From Candidatus Iainarchaeum sp. (lineage in GTDB: Archaea; B1Sed10-29; WALL01), in NCBI GenBank assembly GCA_023129115.1, contig JAGMCR010000004.1, positions 1 through 64,000 of the forward strand: 64,000 nt of DNA. The letters run 5' to 3'. Within the stretch, counting starts at the first letter, position 1. Each line of letters opens with the position of its first letter. Below the pieces are notes generated by a model. The model was not told the DNA's origin, did not search any database, and worked only from the letters and a program-made list of their open reading frames with translations. Below are positions 48,471 to 55,339 of this stretch, one piece after another. Position numbers and translations under genes: made by a program.

Positions 48471-49004
48471 TCACCTGGGGGGCTTGTTCGGAACGTAACT
48501 CATCTTGTACGCCTTGACGTAAATCGTTACCTCGGTCTCCTTTATTATGTCAGAAAACTTGTTCTTCAACTTCTTGACAAGCTCCTGGAAGTGCCCCGGC
48601 GTCTCGGCGTAAAACTCGACACCAAAGTCCCACCTCCCGAGCGAGCTGAACGCAAACACTATCTCGGGATTCTTTATCACGTGGTCCATGAACTCCTGCT
48701 CCCGCTCCTCGGTAAGGTCCTTGAAAGTCAGCCGCAAGTGGCCCCACACGTCATAGCCCAGCCGCGGCAGGTTCGTCACAGTGAGAAACGCGGCAATCAC
48801 GTCCTCGTCAATAAGCTTCTTGAGCCTGTACTTGACAACGTCCCTGTTCATGTTCAGCTCGTGGGATATCCTGCTTATCGGCAGCCTCGCGTTCTGCGAA
48901 AGCAGGTTCAGGATTTTCCAGTCCTTCTCGTCAAGCTTTGCCCTATCGCCATAAGTGAGCTGCATTCCACCTTTATATTTACTTTCAAAAGCAAATCGTG
49001 GCAT
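48471..49004 (-). CDS. Lrp/AsnC-family transcriptional regulator
   Basis: 177 residues from ATG 49004. The DNA-binding domain is LDEKDWKILNLLSQNARLPISRISHELNMNRDVVKYRLKKL, followed by a RAM-like ligand domain (GHLRLTFKDLTEEREQEF). A later ATG at 48965, preceded by AGGTGG, is an alternative start; the track's 49013 lies inside a palindromic operator. Such proteins bind amino acids and often repress their own gene. dph6 follows 5 bases after. Confidence 0.82.
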   Translation of the reverse strand: MPRFAFESKYKGGMQLTYGDRAKLDEKDWKILNLLSQNARLPISRISHELNMNRDVVKYRLKKLIDEDVIAAFLTVTNLPRLGYDVWGHLRLTFKDLTEEREQEFMDHVIKNPEIVFAFSSLGRWDFGVEFYAETPGHFQELVKKLKNKFSDIIKETEVTIYVKAYKMSYVPNKPPR

Positions 49005-49023
49005 ATTACCCATTATGGGTAAT
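49005..49023. promoter_or_regulatory. Palindromic operator at the Lrp-type promoter
   Basis: ATTACCCAT-T-ATGGGTAAT is a perfect 19-bp palindrome. It lies where transcription should begin, about 20-25 nt from TTTATATAG (about 49027-49035, minus strand), so binding there would block initiation. Confidence 0.65.
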
Positions 49024-49101
49024 TATCTATATAAACCTTATTGTTTTGGGCAAAATGGGGGCGAAAACTAATTGTTAAGGGGCTCCCATAATTACTGTGG
49101 T

Positions 49102-49533
49102 ATGCGAATATTTCTAGCGGGGCCGTTCACCGCCAAAATCTGCCCTGACGAAGGGGCCATGCGCCATGACGACATCTCGCTTGTCCAAGGCCTCATATCG
49201 CTTTTCGAGGTAAAAGGGCACGAGGTCTTCAGTGCCCACAGGCGCGAGGACTACGGGCGAGCCCTCCTCCCCCCGCATGAATGTACTCAGAAAGACTACG
49301 AGGAAATGAAGTCTTGCGACATTGTTGTAGCCCACCCAGGCAACCCGCCGTCAGGCGGCGTACACATAGAACTTGGCTGGGCTTCCGTCCTCGGGAAGCC
49401 CAGCATTCTTTTGCTTGAGCATGGCAAAGACTATTCTCCGCTGGTGCATGGCCTCGGCTCTCTTTCAGAAGTAGAATACATACACTTCAAGGACCACAGC
49501 GACTTGTTCCAAAAGCTAGAGACAAGATTCTAA
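49102..49533 (+). CDS. Nucleoside 2-deoxyribosyltransferase-like protein
   Basis: 143 residues from ATG 49102. MRIFLAGPF at the N-terminus, CDIVVAHPGNPPSGGVHIELGWASVLGKP in the middle and a final ILLLEHG strand match the nucleoside 2-deoxyribosyltransferase fold, including the SGGxxxElG catalytic region with its Glu. It may cleave a (deoxy)nucleotide glycosidic bond. Divergent from the Lrp-type gene; overlaps the aIF1A gene end by four bases. Confidence 0.75.
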   Translation: MRIFLAGPFTAKICPDEGAMRHDDISLVQGLISLFEVKGHEVFSAHRREDYGRALLPPHECTQKDYEEMKSCDIVVAHPGNPPSGGVHIELGWASVLGKPSILLLEHGKDYSPLVHGLGSLSEVEYIHFKDHSDLFQKLETRF

Positions 49534-49877
49534 ATGCCCTCGAGCTTTCCCTGCTTGCGCAGGTAGCTCACCTGGTGCTTCTTGTACTTCCAGACGACGT
49601 CGCCCTTCTCGTCGCCCTGGATTTCCCACGGCTCCACAATGACGTAGTCCCCCTCCCTCGCGTACACGCGGCGCCGCGCGCGGCCCGGGATGCGGCAAAG
49701 CCTGCGCCTGCCGTCACTGCAGTCGACGTACATCCTCTTCCCGCCGAGCAATTGCTCGATGTAGCCAATGACTTCCTTGCCCTTTGGCATCTTTGTCCTG
49801 GAGATTTCCTGCTGGATGCGCTCTTCATCGGTGAGCCCATCGTCCTTCTTCTTTTGCCAGGGCTTCTTGTACGCCAT
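49530..49877 (-). CDS. eif1A: Translation initiation factor aIF1A
   Basis: 115 residues with the S1-like OB fold: EVIGYIEQLLGGKRMYVDCSDGRRRLCRIPGRARRRVYAREGDYVIVEPWEIQ. It binds the ribosomal A site during initiation. It is the last gene of a translation operon, aIF2-beta, DUF424 and aIF1A, all on the minus strand with almost no spacing. Confidence 0.95.
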   Translation of the reverse strand: MAYKKPWQKKKDDGLTDEERIQQEISRTKMPKGKEVIGYIEQLLGGKRMYVDCSDGRRRLCRIPGRARRRVYAREGDYVIVEPWEIQGDEKGDVVWKYKKHQVSYLRKQGKLEGI

Positions 49878-50141
49878 TTACAACATCCTCACTATTTGCG
49901 CGTGCGGCACGCCGCCAACGTCGGTGACACCGCCCTCGCGCACGAGACCTTTCTTCTTAGCTATGTTTATAACCGTTTCCCCGGTCAAGTTCGCAATCGT
50001 ACACTCGTCAAGCATTTTCCCGAACTCTTCTTCCGTGACTTTTTCGCTGCCGTAAAACCGCTCGCTGACCGTGAAGCCATCAAGCTCTTTCCCCAGCAAG
50101 TCCGCGTCGCACGCCGCCAATAACTTGTCGCGGCCGTGCAT
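49878..50141 (-). CDS. DUF424 family protein
   Basis: 87 residues from ATG 50141 (HGRDKLLAACDADLLGKELDGF). The pattern AACDADLLGKEL and ANLTGETVINIAKKKGLV matches archaeal DUF424, usually found near aIF2-beta, as here. GAGGT precedes the ATG by about 7 nt; the track's start at 50162 overlaps the upstream gene. Function unknown, with a probable link to translation. Confidence 0.8.
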   Translation of the reverse strand: MHGRDKLLAACDADLLGKELDGFTVSERFYGSEKVTEEEFGKMLDECTIANLTGETVINIAKKKGLVREGGVTDVGGVPHAQIVRML

Positions 50142-50158
50142 GTGAAACCTCGCGCAAA

Positions 50159-50569
50159 TCACTTAATCACCGAAACCGGCGACCGCGCCCCGCAGGCCTC
50201 GCAGCGCATGAAGTTCACGCCGCCCTGCGTCAGCAGGTTCGTGTCCGGCTTGCCGCACTCCGTGCACAAGACGTATTCCTTGACGTACTTCTCGAGCCGC
50301 CCGTTCAGCGTCTTGTCGCGGTGCTTGCCCTTCAGGATTAAGCGCCTGCCGTCCAGGTCCGCCGGCGTCGCCAGTTCCTTCGACAAGAACTTCATCAAGT
50401 GCTTCTCGTCCCGGCGCAGCGCACCTGTAACGTCGGTAAAGTTCTGTATGATTGTCTGGTTGCCCTGTATGAAGGACTCGAATACAGGCATCTTGAACCG
50501 CGCCTTTTCCTTCGCGGTCTCCGGCAGTTCCGAGAACGCCTTTTCCATAAGTGCATTATAGCCTTCCAC
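50159..50569 (-). CDS. eif2B: Translation initiation factor aIF2 subunit beta
   Basis: 136 residues. An N-terminal helix, the core (RFKMPVFESFIQGNQTIIQNF ... DLDGRRLILKGKHRDKTLNGRLEKYVKEYVLC) and a C-terminal zinc ribbon, CTECGKPDT ... CEACGARSPV. It forms part of the heterotrimer that delivers initiator tRNA. First gene of the translation operon. Confidence 0.95.
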   Translation of the reverse strand: MEGYNALMEKAFSELPETAKEKARFKMPVFESFIQGNQTIIQNFTDVTGALRRDEKHLMKFLSKELATPADLDGRRLILKGKHRDKTLNGRLEKYVKEYVLCTECGKPDTNLLTQGGVNFMRCEACGARSPVSVIK

Positions 50570-50572
50570 TTT

Positions 50573-50917
50573 TCACACCTCTATTTCAGTGATTTCCGAC
50601 TTGGGCGCCAGCTCGAGCCTCCTCAGCTCCAGCCACTCCGGCCCAACCGGCCTGATTATTTCTGCGCTGATGAACCTCTCGCCGTCTTTCTCGCGCACCT
50701 TCCCGACCACGCGCACGGCCTCGCCCTCCTTCGCGGACAGCCCGTCGAACGACAGCACTTTTATCTCGCCGGTGCCGTCGTCCAGCACCATTGGGCTCTC
50801 CGTGACAATCGTGCCCACCACGTTGCACCGGTTGATTTCCTTGAGCCCGACGCGCACGAACGCGGGGTCGTACTCGCCTTGCGAGGCCTTGAACTCGCCG
50901 CCGAGCAAGTCGGCCAC
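50573..50917 (-). CDS. OB-fold nucleic-acid-binding protein
   Basis: About 114 residues from GTG 50917. FVRVGLKEINRCNVVGTIVTESPMVLDDGTGEIKVLSFDG ... EAVRVVGKVREKDGERFISAEIIRPV is an RPA-type OB fold. The track's start at 51067 is inside the presenilin-like gene. No ATG is available, so the start is uncertain. It lies between the protease and the aIF2-beta gene on the same strand and may bind single-stranded DNA or RNA. Confidence 0.65.
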   Translation of the reverse strand: MADLLGGEFKASQGEYDPAFVRVGLKEINRCNVVGTIVTESPMVLDDGTGEIKVLSFDGLSAKEGEAVRVVGKVREKDGERFISAEIIRPVGPEWLELRRLELAPKSEITEIEV

Positions 50918-50940
50918 CGAGACCTTGTACGCAGTGCTCC

Positions 50941-51765
50941 TCAGAACACCACCCCCGCAAGCACTGCGATGGACCACCCGATTATCGCGCCCAGCGTCAC
51001 CGGCGGCAGCGCGGGGTAGGCGCGCCCCGGCCGCTTGAACAGCCAGGCGAAGAACAGTATCAAGCAAAGCATCGAGCCCGTGACCGTGGAGAGCGCGGTC
51101 ACCAGCCCGAACTCCCGCAGCACTGCCACGGAAAACACGAGTGGCATCACCAAATCACCGCCGCCCAATTGGAACGTGTGCTTCTTCGTGGGAATTGCCA
51201 GGGTGAACGCAAGCTGCTGCTTAGTGATTTCCTTTGCCATGGTGACCATGTGCTTGGTCTTGAACACTGCAATCACGTCGTACACAGTCAGCAATCCCAA
51301 CAAGATAATCGCGGGCAGGAACCCGAGCTGCGCGCCGAGCAGCGCGCCCACGCCGATTATCGAAAGCAGTATCGCGACGTTCTGCGTCAAAATGTTTTTC
51401 CAGAACACGCGCGACGCAGTGATGGCGAGCGCGAGAGTCAGCGCAACAATGAACGCAGTGGACTCGGGCACGAACCCAAGCAAAAGCACTTCGAAAAATA
51501 TTTCTGTGGAAACAAAAATCGCGAGGAGCTCCATCACCTTGAGGAAATTCTTCCAGTACTTGATTATCAGCAGCACAAACGCGGTCGCTATGAGTATGTA
51601 CAGGAATATGCCGGCCCCCCACACGGCTTCCGTCATTGGCTCAATCTCGGGCAGCGCAATCAATTTGCTGCCGAGGTACAGCCCGAACGCCTGCACCACG
51701 AGGAACAATCCCAGCAGCGCCAGCACGACCTTCTGGCCGGGGCTGATTTTCTTTTGCTTCGCCAT
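50941..51765 (-). CDS. Presenilin/signal-peptide-peptidase-like intramembrane aspartyl protease
   Basis: 274 residues and about nine membrane helices. The two catalytic Asp lie in LLTVYDVIAVF (YD motif) and QLGGGDLVMPLVF (GxGD motif), with PALPPVTLG (PAL motif) near the C-terminus: the full signature of family A22. It cleaves membrane-spanning helices, such as leftover signal peptides. The window's many signal-peptide proteins are plausible clients; this is inference. Confidence 0.9.
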   Translation of the reverse strand: MAKQKKISPGQKVVLALLGLFLVVQAFGLYLGSKLIALPEIEPMTEAVWGAGIFLYILIATAFVLLIIKYWKNFLKVMELLAIFVSTEIFFEVLLLGFVPESTAFIVALTLALAITASRVFWKNILTQNVAILLSIIGVGALLGAQLGFLPAIILLGLLTVYDVIAVFKTKHMVTMAKEITKQQLAFTLAIPTKKHTFQLGGGDLVMPLVFSVAVLREFGLVTALSTVTGSMLCLILFFAWLFKRPGRAYPALPPVTLGAIIGWSIAVLAGVVF

Positions 51766-51790
51766 GAGCGTTAGTTAAGAAGGGGGTTGT

Positions 51791-52421
51791 TTAAAAAAGC
51801 TTGTTGGTTTTTACGCCGAGCCCTGCCAGCCCCTCAATTATCCTGCTTGGCGGGTGCTCGCCCGCCTGGTAGTGGATTGTGGCGAACCCCATTTCCCTCG
51901 CGACCTCCAGATTGGGCAAAGAATTGTCTATGAACACGCATTCTTCCGCCGCCAACCCCGCCCGCTTCAGCGCCTCTTCAAAAATCTTTTTCCCTTTTTG
52001 CTTTTTCGTCGAGTGGACGTAACAAGACACGGCCACGGGGTCGAACAACCCATAAAACCCTTCCCTCAGCAAGAGCCTTTCGGCGCGATACGCGCTGTTG
52101 TCTGTTATCATTCCGACTATGTAATTCTGCTTCAGCCGCCTCGCGATTTCTATGGCCGGCGGGTTCGGCCGCGCCACGTCAATCGCTTCGTCCAGCAGCG
52201 CCAGGCCCGGCTTTATCCCCAGTGCGCTGCAGAAGCGGGCCCACAGCTCGGCCAGCGGCCCGTCCCCGTCGTCAATGCCATAAAGGATTTCGTCAATTTT
52301 TGGCGACCTCTTCTTCCGCTATCCCTGTTCTTTCGCTGACTACCCGAATCATGAGTTCCCGGCCCGTGTTCTTCATCAGCAACACGCCGTCCAGGTCAAA
52401 AAACACTGCCTTTATTTTCAT
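51791..52421 (-). pseudogene. HAD-superfamily hydrolase broken by a frameshift
   Basis: The N-terminus reads MKIKAVFFDLDGVLLMKNTG from ATG 52421, with the HAD nucleophile motif DxDG, and stops at TGA after AEEEVAKN. The next frame continues KIDEILYGIDDGDGPLAELW and then the 128-residue track ORF with TDNSAYRAERLLLREGFYGLFD, KKIFEEALKRAG and FIDNSLPNLEVAREMG (motifs II-IV). One extra base in an A5 run (T5 at 52297-52301 on the plus strand) explains the break. It could be a sequencing indel, a true lesion or slippage. Confidence 0.8.
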
Positions 52422-52453
52422 GAGGCTTACCTGTCTCGCCACTTTGGCGGATT

Positions 52454-52529
52454 GGGGGATATGCCAACTGGCATCCCCCTAATGCACTTACCCGTCTTCC
52501 GCCGTCTTGAACAGCTGAAATCTCAGCTG
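52454..52529. repeat. Two hairpins between the HAD gene and mcm
   Basis: GGGGGA-TA-TGCCA-AC-TGGCA-TCCCCC (52454-52479) resembles the GC-rich palindromes elsewhere. CAGCTGA-AATC-TCAGCTG (52512-52529) follows and lies 38 bases beyond the mcm stop, as a terminator would. Confidence 0.6.
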
Positions 52530-52566
52530 GCACGATGCCCGTACTCGCTGTGCTGTGCAAGCGTGC

Positions 52567-54654
52567 TTAACGGCTCCCTGCGCTTCTGTATTGCCCGTGC
52601 TTCGGTTCGTACACGTACCCGTCCTTTTTGAGAATCGCGAGCAAGGAGTCAATGTCCTTCACGTCGAGCCCTGCGTTCTTGGCTTCTTCGACAATCATGT
52701 CCTTCGTCACAACATCGTACTCCTTCGTCAAGTTTTTGATAACTGATTCCAAGCTCCTCACCTTGTCCATCTTGGACTGCGTGTGCCCGGTCGCGATGAT
52801 GTCCGCGTCGAACATCCCGGTCTCGGGGTCAATCCCAATCTCGTGCATCACGAACATGTGCAGGCGAATAGACCGTTCCGCGTCCTCAATCTCGACGCGT
52901 GAGCTAAGCCTCCCCCGCGCGCTCGCCTCCCCCAAACGCACAAGCGCCTCGAGCTGCCTCGGCGTCGTCGCGACCGTGCCCTGCCTCTCGCCAAGCGCCC
53001 TCAAGTCAACGTAATACTCTTCAATCTTGCTCATTGCCTCGGGCGTCAGCACGGGGCTAATGTTGCGCCGCGCGTACGCGATGTACTTCCTCAACAATTC
53101 CGGGTCCAGCACGGGCATAATCTTTTCCTCTGCCCTAGCCAATTCCTCGTCCGTCAGCACTCCCTCCGCTCCCGTGCCACGGATTCCCGAGGTCTGGTGC
53201 GCCGACAAAATGTGCTGGGCCATTGCCCTGTCTTTTTTCTCGTCAAGCACGTCCTTAATCGGGAAAATCAAGTCAAACCTGCTCAACAGGGTTGGTGGAA
53301 TGTTGAACTGCTCCGCCGGCAACGACATCGGGTCGAACCGCCCGTACTTTGGGTTCGCCGCCGCAAGAATAGATGTCTCGCTCTTGAATGTCGTCACAAT
53401 CCCTGCCTTGGCGATTGAAATCCTCTGCTGCTCCATCGCCTCGTGCATCGCGCTGCGGTCCTCGTCGCCCATCTTGTCGAACTCGTCAATGCACGCGTGC
53501 CCGCCGCTGGCCAATACAAGCGCGCCGGCCTTCAGCGTCCAGCCGCCCTCACCGAACTCGTCTTTTTCTGCCGTGGCCGTGAGGCCAGCACCAGTGGCGC
53601 TCTTGCCGCCCACGAAAACGCCTTTCGGCGCAAGATTATACACGTAGTTAAGCAATTGTGATTTTGCTGTCCCCGGGTCGCCAATCAGGAGGATGTGCAT
53701 GTCCGCCCGAATCTTCATGCCGTCCGGAAGCTTCTTGTTCTTTGTGCCGCCAAACAATTGCAGCGCCAGCGCCTCCTTGATTTCATTGTGGCCGTAAATG
53801 CTCGGCGCCACCGACCCAATCAGCTTAGAGTAAATCTTTGGGTCGTCCCCGAACTCTTTTATCTGTGCCTCTTCTTCCTCGGTTAGCTCGATTTCCTCGA
53901 ACTCGCACTCGATTTGCTGCACGTGCACGGCATGAATATAAATTGAGTAGACCGCGCTCTTGTGCTTCGGCGGAATCAGCCTGAGTATCCCGGTAATCTC
54001 TACTTTGTCGCCGGCGAACAGCTTGTTCGTCAGGTCCCCCTCCATCCAAATGTCAATGTTTTTCGCTTGCTCGCCGCGCACCAATGCCTCGAGCGGCTCC
54101 TGGACCTGCATCTTCTGCATGTCCGTGAACCGCGTCTCGTCCAGCATCAGCTTGAACGCGTTGCGCTCGCACTGCGGGCACCGAATCGGCTCGTTCAATT
54201 TCCCGAACAGCTCGCCGGTCTGGTCGACCGTGATTCGCCTGCCGTCGTGCATGCACTCAAAAACCGCTACCTCGACTTTGGGCCGCACGTCAGTAATCTT
54301 ATTTATGACGCCCTCGATAGAGACGAACTTGTTGATGTGTGTCGAGTTGATGTTTCGTATCAAGATGCTCTGCGGCAAATTGAAGAACCGAACCCTTGGC
54401 GCCACGCGGTCGCCCTCGGTGTTCACCAATCCCTGGCTCGCGAGCGCCTCTTCGCTCGCCTTGATAATCGTGTCCGGGTTTTCAATCAAGTCGTCCGCGA
54501 TTTCGGGGGAATGCTTTTCCAGCAGGGCGTAGTCCACCGCGATGCTGTTCGTGTCCGGCCAGTACTCCGCGAGCTTCTCCATATCCTTCTTGTAATTGTC
54601 GCGGAAAAAGTCTTCCAGTTCCTGCACGTATGAAGTACTGACTATCCTTAACAC
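52567..54654 (-). CDS. mcm: MCM replicative helicase
   Basis: 695 residues from GTG 54654. The N-terminal OB domain carries a zinc-binding pattern (CMHDGRR ... CPQCER). The AAA+ core has Walker A GDPGTAKSQLLNYV, Walker B CIDEFDKM and the arginine finger in LLSRFDLIF; the C-terminus is a winged helix (EEAKNAGLDVKDIDSLLAILKKDGYVYEP). It unwinds DNA ahead of the fork. The track begins it inside the tRNA-Leu gene; the GTG lies about 30 nt from ATTTTAAATATG. Confidence 0.95.
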   Translation of the reverse strand: MLRIVSTSYVQELEDFFRDNYKKDMEKLAEYWPDTNSIAVDYALLEKHSPEIADDLIENPDTIIKASEEALASQGLVNTEGDRVAPRVRFFNLPQSILIRNINSTHINKFVSIEGVINKITDVRPKVEVAVFECMHDGRRITVDQTGELFGKLNEPIRCPQCERNAFKLMLDETRFTDMQKMQVQEPLEALVRGEQAKNIDIWMEGDLTNKLFAGDKVEITGILRLIPPKHKSAVYSIYIHAVHVQQIECEFEEIELTEEEEAQIKEFGDDPKIYSKLIGSVAPSIYGHNEIKEALALQLFGGTKNKKLPDGMKIRADMHILLIGDPGTAKSQLLNYVYNLAPKGVFVGGKSATGAGLTATAEKDEFGEGGWTLKAGALVLASGGHACIDEFDKMGDEDRSAMHEAMEQQRISIAKAGIVTTFKSETSILAAANPKYGRFDPMSLPAEQFNIPPTLLSRFDLIFPIKDVLDEKKDRAMAQHILSAHQTSGIRGTGAEGVLTDEELARAEEKIMPVLDPELLRKYIAYARRNISPVLTPEAMSKIEEYYVDLRALGERQGTVATTPRQLEALVRLGEASARGRLSSRVEIEDAERSIRLHMFVMHEIGIDPETGMFDADIIATGHTQSKMDKVRSLESVIKNLTKEYDVVTKDMIVEEAKNAGLDVKDIDSLLAILKKDGYVYEPKHGQYRSAGSR

Positions 54655-54726
54655 CTCGGGCCTTCTGTTAGGATTAGTGGCATATTTAAAATCCCCCCAT
54701 ACTTCCGGTATTAGGAGGTGGTCTGC

Positions 54727-54812
54727 GCGGGGCGCGGGATTTGAACCCGCGTAGGCCCAGGTGACCAACCTGTCCCTCAAACAGGCACATTACCATGCTC
54801 TGCCAGCCCCGC
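54727..54812 (-). tRNA. tRNA-Leu(GAG), type II
   Basis: Acceptor GCGGGGC/GCCCCGC, D arm with GCAGAGCATGGTAATGTGC, anticodon stem CCTGT/ACAGG with loop TTGAGGG, a long variable arm (GTTGG ... CCTAC with one mismatch) and T arm GCGGG-TTCAAAT-CCCGC. The base after the acceptor is G, whereas leucine tRNAs normally have A73. No intron; CCA not encoded. Lies upstream of mcm on the same strand. Confidence 0.9.
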
Positions 54813-54852
54813 ACCAAAACAGTTAAATATGTGGTTTTCCATAGTTTTTCCA

Positions 54853-54885
54853 CAGGTGACCAACCGGCTCTGCCGGCTCTTTCTT
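54853..54885 (-). pseudogene. tRNA-Leu relic
   Basis: CAGGTGACCAACC (54853-54865) repeats 13 bases of the tRNA-Leu vari­able-arm region exactly, and the adjacent GGCTCTGCC repeats its D-arm side with the anticodon arm missing. This looks like a shrunken duplicate just upstream of the real gene. Confidence 0.45.
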
Positions 54886-54963
54886 TTTTTATTAATTAAA
54901 GACAGTTTCTACTACGGCTTGCCGAGAAAACCATTAAATAACACCTTGAATACAATGGTATTC

Positions 54964-55233
54964 ATGTCCACTGTCGTGACCACGGTGCGCTTGCCGGCGC
55001 GGGTGAAGCAGGAGGCAGAGTCCCTTGTGCATAAGGGATTGTTCAAGAACTTTTCGGATGTGGTGCTCGCGGGCCTTCGCCGCGAGATAAACGCGCACAC
55101 GGCGCGCGAGGCGCGGGAACAGGTGTGGCGTGATTACCTGGAGCGCAGTGGCGGCGATGCTGAAAAGGCCAGCAGGCTTTACTTGAGGGACGCTGAGGAG
55201 TACCAAAAAAAGCATCCAGGGCTTTTCAAATGA
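54964..55233 (+). CDS. Ribbon-helix-helix protein (antitoxin-like)
   Basis: 89 residues from ATG 54964. TVVTTVRLPARVKQEAESLVHKGLFKNFSDVVLAGLRREIN is a ribbon-helix-helix DNA-binding domain, followed by a charged helical tail (EQVWRDYLERSGG ...). Such proteins often serve as antitoxins for PIN-domain toxins. CATTAAATAAC lies about 28 nt upstream. No intact toxin gene follows, but a PIN-like remnant converges from the opposite strand. A second ATG at 54955 is possible. Confidence 0.7.
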   Translation: MSTVVTTVRLPARVKQEAESLVHKGLFKNFSDVVLAGLRREINAHTAREAREQVWRDYLERSGGDAEKASRLYLRDAEEYQKKHPGLFK

Positions 55234-55339
55234 AGTCCCGGGGATGAACCACTTTTACGCCAACAATTCTCCCGAGCTCTTGCCAGTGCCTGTCTGGTGA
55301 CACCGCGGTCGCTCCCGCGTCAAGCAATGTGCCGCCTGG
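55226..55339 (-). pseudogene. C-terminal remnant of a PIN-domain protein
   Basis: In a frame absent from the track, the minus strand reads GGTLLDAGATAVSPDRHWQE and ends VHPRDFI before TGA at 55226. This resembles the last third of a PIN ribonuclease toxin, including the late Asp. There is no start, and the upstream part coincides with the end of the kinase-like gene, so the gene is truncated. The match is short and could be chance. Confidence 0.4.

Noticed and set aside
54829-54885. Fourth copy of the structured element near tRNA-Leu, suggested by TTTTTCCAC
   Set aside because: Only the GTGGAAAAA part is present; the opposite strand of the outer helix is missing.
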